From NCBI GenBank assembly GCA_032207245.1, contig CM063504.1, forward strand, positions 19,691,907-19,755,906: a DNA stretch of 64,000 bases, given 5' to 3'. The DNA comes from Pardosa pseudoannulata (taxonomy: Eukaryota; Arthropoda; Arachnida; Araneae; Lycosidae). The position numbers were made by a program, and so were the translations under genes. Each line of letters opens with the position of its first letter. Position 1 is the stretch's first letter. Shown in pieces: positions 45,324 through 59,400 of this stretch. Below the pieces are notes generated by a model that did not search any database, was not told the DNA's origin, and was given only the letters and a program-made list of their open reading frames with translations.

Positions 45324-46860
45324 CTTGCATTAGAAAGGACTATTATTGCTGAAAGTAATTTTCCCGTAGTTTATCCATATAACTTTTGACAAGAAAATAT
45401 AATTTAAAATTTATAAAGATAAAATTTAGTTGATAAATCTGTACTTTAAACAGTCTGTAAATAATTGGAAATGAAAGATAAACTGCTGCACAAAACTAAA
45501 AATATAGCCATAATATATCTATTAATAAACACAGATTTAAAAAAGAGCTTGCTATAGATATTACGTCTTTATAGTTAAGATTTGGCCCTAAAATTTGTTT
45601 AGCAGCAAGTGACAGAAACAAACCCAAGCTAATAACTTGTTACAAATCTAAATTCTAATAAAGTATATTTTGAAACCTTAAAGATGGCATGCTGCTGAAA
45701 AGAAAACTCTTTGGAGATGGGTGCATCATATATGCAAATTTACTAACAGTCAGGGGATGCACTGATGTACATCTCCATAACTGCAATGTTATGACAAATG
45801 GGTATACCATATATGCTTTTTCAAACAAACATGTTTCTCATAATATTAGTTTCTATCTTTTGCATTTAAACTTTAATTAGTATCTTTGAAAATATCTTGA
45901 TTTCTATATTAGTTATATTATTGTTAATTATAATTACAGAAAAAATCAAAACAATTGATTAAAAAAACTTAATTCAAAAGTTTGCTTAGAGACATGAAAT
46001 ATTCCATTGCATGAAATTGTACTACTTTATTGTATTATGCTGTCCCCAAGGTGAGTTATGCTAGGTGGCATGCTGTTGTGTAAAAGGGTTAAGGTTAGAA
46101 GCATATAATAAAATATCATTCAATATTGCAGTGCTAGAATGGAGATAGAATAAATTTTTGCTAATTAACGAGACACCATTATAATTTAATTACATCGATG
46201 TCTCACTACAGTGTGAGAAACTTATATGTATTTTCTTTTTTTTATATTAAAACATTATTACTGCACAAAGTTCTTGCATTTTGAGAAATACAAGCACCCT
46301 GTATTTTGGATAAATCTGTTTCATTATATGCAAAATCATCTCATTCTTCTAAATTTGTTTAACAAAAAAATAAAATGTTAAATCTTTTTATTATATGCAA
46401 AATTCTTACATTTCATTCTTTGTACCTCTATCTTTGTTTCTTTTCTGACCACTGGTCATCTTATTACAAAAGAAATACACACAAGCATTTCCCAATAAGC
46501 AGGGCATTACCAACACCTCCCTCGGGAGGGGGGAGAACATTACTTAATGTGATATTTTCTCTTTCTGTGGAATCTGGCAGTGAACAACATACACTTCATA
46601 TTAGCATATTATGAGCTTCTTTCTCATATGAAACAAGTGTTATTCCTCCCACAGTAGAATAGAAACCACCTTAGCTAGGATGCAATTTTGCAAAATAATA
46701 TACATCATTTTATACACAAAGAAAAATTTTGTTCAATTATGGTGAATATTTTTTCTAATGCTTATTCATGGGGTAAAGGAGAGAAATTCTTGCTCATTTT
46801 TTTTCTGTGATGAGAACCCTGTATATATTATAATAATTAATTAGATTAGATAGCCAAAAT

Positions 46861-46880
46861 ACACACACACACACACACAC
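46861..46880. repeat. (CA)n microsatellite
   Basis: About ten CA units. A (TA)n tract follows at about 47335-47367. Confidence 0.9.
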
Positions 46881-47204
46881 AAGTAGTTTTAATTCATTGC
46901 TAGCCTTTCTCCTCAGAATCTTACAATGGATATTTTGTATACAGAGCTTGGTCTCATAGTTAAGCTGTTTTCTCTTCCTTTTGGTCTTTCATTTTTGGGG
47001 AAAAAAAATGTTGCAGTACTCAGATGAGATATCAATTACAGACAAATGTTACTACTGGGGGAAAACTAGTTTTACTGCGATAGAAGACAAAATATAAAAA
47101 AAGAAGGTCTCCTCTGGGGAGTCAGGCCCACCAAAACAACTGGCCCTCCTGTTGGTCTATAGAATTTACATAGTATGGCTGCTGTACCTTTTTGTACATA
47201 GTGT

Positions 47205-47324
47205 AGCTTTTTGTTACAGAGGACTGCAGTCTATTTTTGTTACAAAAGGACTAATTAGACCAAGACCTACTACTCAAAGCCAATTTAAAATGGATTTAGA
47301 CATCCATGTCAGCCACTGCACTAG
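47205..47324 (-). repeat. SINE fragment
   Basis: On the - strand: TAGTGCAGTGGCTGACATGG, TTGAGTAGTAGGTCTTGGTC, TAATTAGTCC and ACAGTCC. Body only, abutting a (TA)n tract. Confidence 0.55.
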
Positions 47325-47330
47325 TAAACT

Positions 47331-47369
<39 letters not shown>

Positions 47370-48500
47370 GTGCCCTACTGATTTGACAATTGTACAGCTT
47401 TAAATGGGTTAAGACTAATGCATATATGGTACACCCATTGCAATAAAGTTAATAACTAAATTTTAAATTTTGTAACTTTTGACAGAAAATGCAGAGATCA
47501 TGCATATATTAAAGAAAAATTCAAAACAGCAAACAATAATAATTTTCTCCAGATGAAAATTTAGCTAAACTGATAATCAAATATAAAATTTAAATAAAAG
47601 TGCAGAATAGTTAAATTATTTATAAACAATATAATATTCAATTCTTTGAGTACAACAAAACCATGCTTTTTGACAAAATATGAATATGTGGTTCGCAGGT
47701 AGTAGAAAGAATGTAGACATACAAGACAGCATCCTACCTGTTCTGACATCACATGCCAAAAATCTAATGGAGAAAATCTCAAGTGTGTACAGTTAAAAGG
47801 TAATTGATCTTCTTTCATATTCATAATTATTAATATTTTAAAAAAATACACCAAAACAGTTTAGGCAAGAAATTAATTTTACTTTCAGAATTTGAAAACA
47901 GAAGAGAAAAAAATAATTTACACTCTTTAAAATGTGGGGAAAACAAGTTACTAAAAAAAAGGTAGAAAAATGACAGCCTAATTTAAGCACCCATAAATTA
48001 AATTTCCCCTTTTCTCTAAAAAATATTAATGTGACAAAAGTAAGTTTATATTCATAATTGCTTAGTGTCGAAATCTTTGTTTAATCATGAGAAAATTTGA
48101 TTATAAAAGTTAAAAATAATAAACTATGTCCTGAGGAAATTAAAACCGCATTGAAATAAATTAAAAAAAAAAAAGACCCACTATTCACAGATAAAAAATT
48201 ACTATTTGATACCTATGAATAGAAATATTCCTACAATTTTATTCATCTTGACTGAAATCGATATTTTTCAGATAATTTATCTGGAACATAAGCAAGCTGA
48301 ATGATAAATTAACAAATCTGGAAAAAGAGAGGGTGAGCTGGAAGGAGGAGGATATTTGGCTTAAAAATATCTTGAGATACACAACAAATTTAATCAAAAT
48401 ATGTTAGAAAATAATTTAAAAACAATTTGTTTCTAACAAAAATGTTATTTTACTGCCAAGTATTCTATTTAAACAATGCTAAGTATAATTTTAATCTATT

Positions 48501-48501
<1 letters not shown>

Positions 48502-48575
<74 letters not shown>
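48502..48575. repeat. (TA)n microsatellite
   Basis: About 37 uninterrupted TA units. Confidence 0.95.
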
Positions 48576-48578
<3 letters not shown>

Positions 48579-50194
48579 AAGAACATGTTTAACTTTACTG
48601 TTTTACCTCAATTTTGGAAGTACAACTAAACTGAAGCAACATTTCTCATTCATCAAAGTTCATGTGTATAAATTACTTCCAATACATTACATAGCTATTT
48701 TTAAGTTACTGGCAAATACGAAAAATATCAGTGGAACATAGGGTGGGGGTGGGGACAAAATGTAGAAAGGCAAATTTTTCCCTTAATGCATTTAACATTG
48801 ATTAAAAAAATAATAACAATACACAGGAAACCTATGCAGGTAAATTTGATAAAACAAATAATTAATGTGTGCGTTCAAAGCCTTATATATATATATATAT
48901 ATAATGCTCTGAACATTTAAATTATGCTCTTGCAACAAGTGATATGAGTTAAATAATACTACTGGATTAAAATATTTCTTTCTCTTGGATATAAAGACTT
49001 ATTGAATGAAATAAAACAAGTGGTTTTCAGGCTTAAAGTACACAATTACACAAATTGTCTCCAAATGTTAAAGATTGAATTTGCACAAAACATGCCTGTA
49101 TATTATATTTCATGATACAGTTAATAGAATAGCAGAATTTTGAAAACAGAGTCTCTATACAAAGACTAAATATAATTTTACATAGAATTAATAGTAATAC
49201 ACTAAGGACATATATTGAATTTCACATGAATGAGGGTAGTAATCTTCATTTCTGAGTACTATTATTATATAAATTTAATTTATAGTACAAGACCAGGAAG
49301 CTCATTTTACACTCCTGAAGAGTAATATGAGATTACTAAGTTAGATCTTGACTTCCGAATAAATAACTACCACAAAAATCTTCATAAAAATTACTAAATA
49401 TTGTGTTAACATAAGCTGCATCTAAACTTGTATATCAATAAGACTAAATCATTTAAATAAAACCTTTATTTCTTTCAGTAAACTCTTCCCAGATACACAA
49501 CAATATCATAATCATATAAAAAAAATACTCAATATTATATAACTTATCCTATTTATTTTCTTTACAAGTTTTACTGGCTTTATCTCATCTATATAAGAGA
49601 AAATAATTGCACAAAAACTTGAGTTTTAAATTGCTATAAACTATTTAAGGTAATTTAAGACTCAGTTTTAAGTCCAGTATTTAAAAGAAATATAATTAAA
49701 AAAAAAAAAAATTCTAACACTGTTACCTTAGTTTATGCATAGGTAAAATATATTTTAACTTTCTTATGTATAAAAATACAACTGTTTTATATTTGTGTCA
49801 CAGAAGAACAGAGTAAATGTTTAGTAAGACTATTTTTACATATAAGATTGTGTTAGTGATTGAAGTTTGATTATTAGCATAGGAGAAAAATAGAAGTTCT
49901 TGTACTCTTTTAAATAAGCATTTGTAGACAAAAACATTACAATAATCAAAATCTTACATTGTTAAGAACTTCAAATTACATAACAAGAAAAACAAGTTTT
50001 GATACTTTTAATAATACTAAATTCTACAAAAAAATTTAATATCCCACAACTGAACAAAATTATTGGTATAATCAAAATAATCTAATGACTAGATAATCAG
50101 TTTATATACAATTTTCATTGTCAGTATCACAATTTAAATTTATTTTTCAGCATAGTAGCCATATCTTTCATACTTTCACTGAGACTCATAAATG

Positions 50195-50200
50195 TTTATT
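50195..50200 (-). promoter_or_regulatory. Candidate STK11 polyadenylation signal
   Basis: TTTATT on the + strand reads AATAAA on the - strand, 180 bp after the stop; another lies at 50139-50144. Longer 3' UTRs reaching into the AT-rich region below are equally possible. Confidence 0.3.
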
Positions 50201-50379
50201 AAATTTTAAGACACACCAGCACAAGCAGAGTAATGCACAATTTAAAATGAAGAGTAAAAAAATATATCAATTTTCATAACACACATATTTGTTAAATAAA
50301 ACATACCAGCTGTACCATGAGAGTACAATTTAATAAAAATTCCATAATCAGCAACATGTAAAGAACTTTTGATCCAACG

Positions 50380-50507
50380 TCAGGACTGCTTACAAAAGCT
50401 CAAACGACTGGAGGCTAAGGAACCCAAGGATTTAAACTGTCTCCGTACCCTGCTACCCGTTTGATAATGAGGACTGCGATGAGATATAACATCTTGTACA
50501 CGCATTG
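50380..50507 (-). CDS. STK11: STK11 last coding exon with CAAX-type tail
   Basis: 128 nt: [19 protein letters not shown], a basic stretch, then [12 protein letters not shown] and TGA at 50382-50380. The Cys four residues from the end fits farnesylation as in human LKB1. The serine before it corresponds to human Ser428, but here only one Arg sits at -2, where human has RRLS. Confidence 0.92.
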
Positions 50508-53500
50508 CTGTAAAATAAAACATATCAAACGATTTAGAGAAAGAGCCAGTAATTCAAATTAGGTTAAGTAAAATAAATTTTGCACTGAAAGAAAAGGAGC
50601 ATGCCAACAGCCAAATTTTCTTTAAAAACTTTTTTGGGAGAAGAAGAAGAAGAAAAAAAAAAAAGCCAATAAATGCATGGCAAAAAGTATCCTGATTTCT
50701 AAATTCAATGACATATCACAATCATATATTTCTCAGATGTGTGCTAAATTTTGATCCATGAACGTGTTACTACAGGGGGAGTTTTATCCTTATTTGCATT
50801 TACATAAGTAAAAAGCATAGTTTTAGATACATGCTGCACAACTTTTCAATTTGGATGCACCTGATGATTTTAATCATTAGGTTCATCTTTCAGTTACTGT
50901 AGTAAAACCCCCATACATCAAGAGCATATCTCTTCTCCATGAGCAGAGGGTATATTAGTTATCATTTCACCCCAAATAGCCTAATTGTTGTATATGTGAA
51001 TGATGCAACTAAAAGTGTTAAAATTTAAGAATTTGAACTGGGGTGAAAAAATATCTAAATCAACATTAATAAATAGTTTAAAAAAAAAAAAAAAAACTAC
51101 ATCACTTTAAAATGAATAGAAATCTTTATAGCTGTTTAATAAAATTTGAAACTTTTGCCTTGGTGCAATGATTGTTCTTACGGCAATTAAAAAAAAATTT
51201 CTTAAAGTTCATCAAAAAATTCATCATTCTTAAAAAATCCCATATTTTGCAGAATTTTGAAATTTACTGATATTTTCCAGAAACATAATGACAATTTCCC
51301 TATTTCACAGCTTTCCATGACGAATGTGAAAAATGTTTGTAATAATTACCTTGAAGATCATGCTCTGTAATAAACTCTTGAGAATCACTGTCATCATCAT
51401 CTCTTTGAGAATAATGTAAATCTTGAAGGTAAGGAAGTACAGTCATGCTGCAGTATTCATCTTCACTACATGATGGCACACATGGGTATTCATCTTCATC
51501 AAAGTATTTCTTTTTAACCCAGCTAGAAATATATAAATTATGTTTACATGCATTTACATACACTTATAAGGACAAACACATAGTAAAACCTATAAAAACT
51601 TGGGATCAACAAATTTTACCTAGTAATTGAAGGCTTGGAAACAAAGGAGAGCAGAGAGCCTTAACTATCCACATTTATCCACCCACCATCTTTTTAAAAA
51701 TCAATTATATATTTTTATCTTATGATTTAAAATTGAATTTTTTAAATTTATTTTACAATTCTTATAAATTATGTAATTTTAGATGTTATAATTTGCAAAT
51801 TTTAAGACTGGAATGACAGTCATTCTATTATTTTAACTGTTTCTGAATGCACAGCACTTCTCAATTTATTAGCTTAAAATGTCAAGTTCCTCCATTGCAA
51901 AAATCTTTTAAAAGAATGGGTTTTTGTAATTTAGAAGGAAGAAACAAGCAGAAAACCTCCAAACTTGGCCCTCCAGAAGTATTGTTTCAAATTTCTGAGG
52001 ACATTGCGACCATGAACCTATTTCGCATACCCTCACAGCTATTAATGAACATGGCAGATCTTTGGTCAGCTTGAGCCACAATACTGCTACAATTTGGCTA
52101 TGAGAATTAAATTAAATGGCAATTATTTGCCATAAAAGGATGAAAAGTGTGTTGTAATACCACACTTACAGGAACATAACATTTTGTACACATATAATGA
52201 GTACTTTTTATTTAGACATCTCTGCTACATTTTCTATGTTGTCTATAGTTGGAAACCAATTTTGACTTATGATTTTTTATACTGACTGAGCACATATTAA
52301 CTGGAACTGAATACTTCTTTGTTTGAAAGCTGGCAAAAAGACTTTTTTTTTACGAATATCTGTCTATTAGCTAATGTGCTAATAGGATACAGGCTGGTCT
52401 TCAGTGGGTTTTTCACTTTCTGCACATATAGTTCATACAATCATACAGGTGGGAAGTAATTTTCCTAAAGCCCATGAAAATGTTAAAATAGCATTAAAAA
52501 TATGTAAACTTACTCATGTTCTCTGATAAGATTTAACGTGAATCTTTCATTAGGATCTTTCCGAAGCATGCCTAAAATGATAAAATATAATTTTGTAAGA
52601 GGTAATTTTACATAAATTAAACAGAAACTTGCAAATGCTTTAAGCTTAAAAGAAATTTTATGAAAGAATTAGTGCTATATAACTAAACATACAGAACAAA
52701 TATATTAATTAAAACATACCTAAAAGTAAATCTTGTAAAAGAGGATCTAAGTCGGAAGGAACTTCAAATTCCCCTTTACCAATGTTTTCAAATAATTTGT
52801 AGATATTATCACCTTCAAAAGGGTATTTACCAGTAGTAAAATTATACCTGTAAAACAGAAAATTATAATTAAAAAAAGGGGTTATTCAACCAGTACATAC
52901 ATTAGAAATATTCAAAATGAAACTAAAATAAAAATACAGTTTAGTTGAATGAAAAGGGAAGGGGAAGTACATCTAAAAATACTATGTAGGAAAAAAACCC
53001 ATTTATATAAAATTTATAATGTCATATAAAGACCAGAAATTACTCTTTAAAGTTATTCCTTAATAATAGAAGGCATAGTACTTTCAGTACAATACATTTC
53101 TTAATGTCTATGATACTTTCAGGTGTTTCAGTATAAAGTACTAATTTGTTTAAAGCCTTTGAGAAAATTAAAAACTTTGGAATTAAACACAAGAACAATT
53201 TGGAATAAACTATACTGAATAATAAGACTTAAATTTGTAAAATAAATTTAAACCATATTTTTAATTTTATTTACTTATAACCTCTTGCATTTCAGCATGC
53301 AAAAAAGAATATTTTGATACTAAAGATCAAATTTAATAAAAACTCTAATTAAAGCAATAAACTAGGGGCAAACACTCTTTAAAGTTACCTTTAAATATAA
53401 AAATTTCAAGCTCAGATTGATGCAAATAGCATTTAACAGTAAACTAGTGATCAATAGTTGCCTAATTAAATAAAATAAATGCTTTAAAACACAACCATTG

Positions 53501-56382
53501 TAACAATAACCTTCTATGATAAGAATGAAGTACAAGAGATTATTAGTAATTAAACAAAAAATGCATATAATATGACCTATTTTACTAGTGGAAACCTATT
53601 ATAATAGGCAAGAAAGATTTTTATTTATTTTTAATGTTTTCCTTGTTTTCAGACTTTTTATCATTAAAATTTCTAAGTCACAACAATTTGCAGTGACTAT
53701 GGCTAAAAGAATAACAAAAAAATAATATAACAGATCAGTGTGATTGAAGAAACAAATTTGCTATTTAGTATAGTACATTGACACTACAAATTTTAATACA
53801 ATTGAAAAGAAGGCTAAAAGCAGTATATAGATTGCTTTTAGTAATTAATTAAATTATAACAATTAATATATGATTTATCCAAATCATTAAACACAGAAAA
53901 TATTTGATGTAAATGAGGTGAAAAAGGAAATCTTTATATTACAAATCTTCAGTCAAACTTGAAAAAAATTTAGCTAAAGAACTACTAGCCAGACACAGTA
54001 CACAAATGCCTATGATATATAAAGTTAACCCAGACACAGTACACAAATGCCTATGATATATAAAGTTAACCCTCCGAGTGGAACGCATCGGAGGAAAAAA
54101 GTCTCCAAAAAATACGCTAGAATTTTACTTCGTTTGTTCCGAAAGCGGTGAGAGAATTTTCCTACCCCCCTTTTTCGGCTAGGATGGACTAAGGGATACA
54201 CGCCCTCCCGTATTGTCCCTTTACTTCCTGTGCACTTCCCAGAGTCACTGTCTCGGGGGTCTCCAATGTCTAAGGAGTACAATACAGTCTTATCTACAGT
54301 GACCCCATCTCCCATTTGACCCAAACAGCTTCTTTCTTTCATTTTCTGGGCTATTACATGGCGATCAGTAAAAACTGCTTTTACTCATCTGTGTTTAAAA
54401 GCAGTTTTTAGGTTAAATATGCACACATGCATCTAGAAAATATTTTTTATGCAATCTGCAATAATGTAGTTTTAAAATTTTTATATATATTTAGTAAAAA
54501 CCATGTGTTTTCATAGTTTGCCAACTTTCATCAATTAATTTTTATTGGGTACTGTTATTACGAAAAATTCTCTACAATAAATAGTAATGTTTCCGTACAT
54601 TCGAAAAAAGTTTTCTAAAAAAATAAATAAACAAATGTAAAAACAAATTACACAAAATTATTTTAAATATAGTTGTTTTAACAAGATTAAAAAAAAACAG
54701 TGAAATCTCTGAAACAACTTATTTTATAATTAATTCTGTTTTATATAACTCATTATGATTCACAAAAAAAAAAAAAATGTTTTATAGTTGTGTTTTAACA
54801 TTTTTAAAGTTTTCTTTTAAACATTTACTTTTAACATTAAAATCTTTATGCTTTTAGCTTTTAGCATCATGTACTGATAACATGTACACATCATTTACTG
54901 TTAATGATGCTGATAACAGAATAATATGATTCTACTTTAATATTCCCTCTTTTCCTTCATAAGTTATTTTGTTAAATATACAAATTTTGCTTTTAAAAAG
55001 CTGAAGATTTTAGGAGTTGTAATGCGTCCCATATACATAGCTCATAAATTGGGTATATAAATACTATCCCATATGTCTATACAGATAACATTTTCAAATT
55101 CAATCTGAATGTGTTTAAATGTGTTTTACTCTGTTATGTTAGAACATTGTAAAACATCATGCTGTTATAATTGAAATACAAGAGAAGTTTATTTACTGTG
55201 ATACTGCTTCGTTGAAATGTTAGAATAACTTTTTTTTAAAGTTTTATACTATAAATGAAAAATTCTTCATTAGGAATAACTCTAATTACACAATAATCTA
55301 CAAAGAATAATCATACATAATATGTTGGATTTGAATTTATATTTATATATATTCATGTATATTTTCCTTTATTCTGTGAAGTTTTAAAAGTTTTAAGAAT
55401 ATAAACTGACCGATATAGAATAATTCAGACTGTTTGTAAGTTCCTTGTAAGAATAAGAGTAAATGCTAAATTTTATGGACTTTTCTTATTTATTTTTCCT
55501 ACTTTTTTGTATTCTGCTGCTATTTTAAGGGTAAGTAAAAGCGTAAAACTAGTTCTAGGTAAAAATGATCTGTATTACATAGGATGTACATCGTGTTGAT
55601 CTCTGTCAATATTTGTACATAGTTGTAAACTATCATATACTTTCTGAGTTTGAGTGAAAATATAATAGGGTAGGATGCCGGCAGAAGGGGTAGGGCGCTG
55701 ATGTTAGGAACCGGAATTCGCGGGCTTCAATCATACTGATGGAATGATTTCATTGATGATTTATTTGCATTTCTTTAAAAACTATAGTTCTCACGTTCTA
55801 AAGTAAGTTCATCGTTACTGCAGTAAGATTTTAAGAAAATTTGGTAAGATTTGGAATACTCTTTTTTAATTATCATTTCTTAGCTCAGACGTGTGAGCTA
55901 AAAACCTATTAATATATTGAAGATTTAACAATTGATTAATATTCGCGGTCGATTCAAGTATGAAATACACGGTTTAAAAAATATGGTACCCTCTCAAAGG
56001 TTTTTAATTAAAAAAAAATTTTTTTAGTATTACTGTAAACATTATAATTGTTTTTATATTTTAGAATACAACTGAAAGAAAATCTAGTTAAAAACAAAAA
56101 CAAAACAAAAGAATAAATTGTGCAATATAAGTACAAGAACCACTCTGGACTGGAGGGGGGTCATTTTTTCCAGGTGGCACTCACGTTGTGAATGTGAGAA
56201 AAATATTAATGCTTAAAATTAAACAGAAGTCATCGAATTTCATAGAAATTTACACATGTCGATTTACTTATTTATTCCTTGCTAAACATTAACAGTTCCT
56301 ATTTATATGATTTATATCTAAAAGCTAAAAATATTTATAATCCTTTATTTACTATATTAATTTAAGAAAAGTTGTGCATAAG

Positions 56383-56425
<43 letters not shown>

Positions 56426-59400
56426 ACAAATGATATAATTTCTCCATCGAAGAAAAGATTCAAATATTTAGTGACATCTCCTGAGTATCTCATATATTGA
56501 CTTTTAAACCTGAATTACCCTTAAATGGAAATCTTGGATTAGAAACAGAAGCATTCTCTGTACCCCAATCTCTCCCATTCTCTAGTGATATAGCTTACTG
56601 TTCATTTTTAGAGGAAGAAAATTCATCTGAATAGTCACGTAATAATTCTATTTCTGAAACACTAAATATTTTTATGTTGAACTCTAAGAAAAGTTAATGA
56701 CAAGTTAAAGAAAAGGTCTAAACTTCTTTTTGAGTGCAAGGCATTTTAGGGTTGTGTTGCTAACAGACGACTGCAACAAGCAGCACTGCATGGGGGGAGG
56801 GGGAGAACGAACAGAATCAAATAATTCAATGGGCAACATTTCCAAAGAACTGAATCTTACTGAGAAAGTGCACAATACCGCCCTGCTTTCCCATAGTAAG
56901 TGTGAAGACTCGTCGGTAATTTAAAATAATCCTCGAGAATTGTAACTACTAATGGTGGAAAATTGATCGCAAATTGCAAATAAAACAGAAACAAGAGTAT
57001 GCATAAATATATTATGTATGTGTTTTCTATCTCTTCAGAGTGATACGAAAAAGCAATATCTGTAGAACATAAATAATCCCGTATTTAGATATGATTTTCG
57101 GAGAAAGTGAAAGTAAATAATATTATGATTTTTTTTAATTACAGATACATGTATTTATAAACACATATATTGACATGTGTGTATATGAATGTGTATAATA
57201 ATGAGAACCCTGATATATAGTTTTAAAGTGAAAGTGACTGTAAATTACTTGATTTGCTACATGTAAAAATATTCATGACGCGTAAAAGAGGTCACGAGAA
57301 AATTTACTGATTACACATGGAGAAATGTTTTAATAGAAAAAAGAATTATTGCTTATTATTAAAATCATCTCTATTTTCTATTAAAAATTTTAACAATAGC
57401 AATATTTACAGCAAAAATTGTATTTCAATTAACATTCACATTAAACTGCAATGAAGTTTTTAACTTCTTTAAAACTATAAATTAATAAGTCTGTTTTTTC
57501 CTTACATTAAAAACTATTTTTGCTTCAATGAACAGAAAACAAAGCAAAGCTAGTTAAAATTATTCACCCCCAGTCTTGTTTTAGACATATGTTTTAATTC
57601 TTTTCATTATTAAAAACAATCTCTCAGCCGATAGTAGGAAATAGGCAGATATATTAAAGAGAGCATGAGTTGTGGGCAGGGCCGTAGCCAGAAAGTATTT
57701 TCAAAGAGGGACCAAGGGGGAACGACATTATTATTTGTGAATACTCCAGTAAAACTATGTGTTTTGATATGCACGTACACCCCCTTTGAGTATCATAACA
57801 GAAATGTAGTTTTGCAACAACAACAAAAATTGATAAGATGAACAATTTTAAAGCTTTGAAAACGTGTCCTGAAGTATCTACACAAGGAATTTAATTGTAA
57901 AAATAAACACTGAAAAGAAATAAACTATACATGATATTAAATTTTAACTTAAAAACAAGTATAATAGAAGATAAATCAAAATTTGGAAAGAAAATGAAGA
58001 ATTTGAAACATTTTCCCTCTGTGGTATATATATGCTTGCCTTAATGATTTACGAAGTTTTTAATAATTACTGTCAAATTTCTAAATATACATCTTTACAT
58101 CACCACGACCGAACGATGACCGATGGGTAGGGCGCTGTTCATCGGTGCCACAACTCGTAGGTTCAAATCCCACTGCTGACATGAATGTACGTAGCCGTTA
58201 GGAAGGCAGTAGGTCCTGGTATTAATATTTCTCGTGCAGCAAAACAGTAAACTTTAGAACTCGAAAACAAACTAAATCTCTATTTAAAATATTGTAATAA
58301 ATGCAGTTATAATATAAATAAATATATTTATATCATAGACTCTTTTAAACTATTGAAAGTAACTAGAAGAGTAATAATTATTTATATTGATGCAATTAGT
58401 GTATTTTATTTCAAGTTCAGTTAAAAGGCTTCTACGAGGTTTACTATAAATAAACAAAGCTCCTATGTGTTGTAATAGTTTTTCATGAGTAAGGAGATTA
58501 ATTAATACATGCAGGATCCACTCATAAGTAATAATACTAATTGATATATTTCAATGAAAATCAACAATTTTATAACTTTTACGTAGATTATATTAGATTA
58601 TTTAAATTTATAATTTTATTATTCGTTACGGTATCACAATAAATATACCTCCATTTTAAATACAAAAGAAAAAAATAGTGGCGATTTCTAATAGGTTTTT
58701 CTTTATATTTCCTCCCCTTATCTATCAATATTATGCTACGTATTTAAAAGCACTTTTTGATGAAATCTATTTTTTTTATATCAGTATGACACTGAACTCT
58801 CTGGTGATGAAATTTCATAGTTTAAATGTTGTTCCGATTTAGCTGTACACAATAACTAAAGTAATTTAGTTGGAGCTATTCTGTAAATAAGAATCTGTCT
58901 TCAAAAACTCACCATGAAGCACTAAAAGGAAAATCCTAACAATAGATTACGGAAAATGAGTAGGCTTCATTTCTTGGGAAGAATGACCACAGGGGGGGGA
59001 TGTAGAAAAAGCATTCTATTTCCGGCTAGCAGACCAGCAAGACTTTTATGGTCAAAGATAGAACTTTTAAGGTTTTTTCTAAGAACATGTCTCTCTATAT
59101 CCATGCATAACTAGGTAAATAGAGCACACACAAACTTAGGACTGTCTTCGCAACATTCTTTTAGAATTTTAGAGGCGACCGATTCCCCAAGTCGACCCCT
59201 CCTTGCCTACGGCTTTTGTTGTGGAGTGTCACTTTACATTGATAAACATCCGATGAAATAAAAGCATTTTCTGGGATTGATTCGTCACCTACTAATTTCC
59301 AGTTTTGATACCACTAACTGTACTATATACCAATTTCTGTGTAACTTATATTTTCATTATATAGGGTGATAAACCTTTTTATCTGAAATGGGTATTTTAC

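Larger units (their letters stand above)
35854..50379. other. Convergent intergenic region between GCAT and STK11
   Basis: 14.5 kb without a supported gene. Open frames are short, AT-biased and lack motifs. It must contain both 3' UTRs. Visible contents are four SINE-type fragments, short perfect hairpins at 40.5, 43.1 and 43.5 kb, and (TA)n and (CA)n tracts. It has far fewer DNA transposon ends than the left 20 kb. Confidence 0.6.

Noticed and set aside
54025..54342. 105-codon - strand open frame in the GC-richer island
   Set aside because: GC-richer DNA has fewer chance stops. No family recognised, and its end lies in the tandem repeat.
58106..58278. Functional tRNA gene
   Set aside because: Box A and B motifs are present, but no cloverleaf with an anticodon arm can be made, and the same sequence recurs as a longer SINE.
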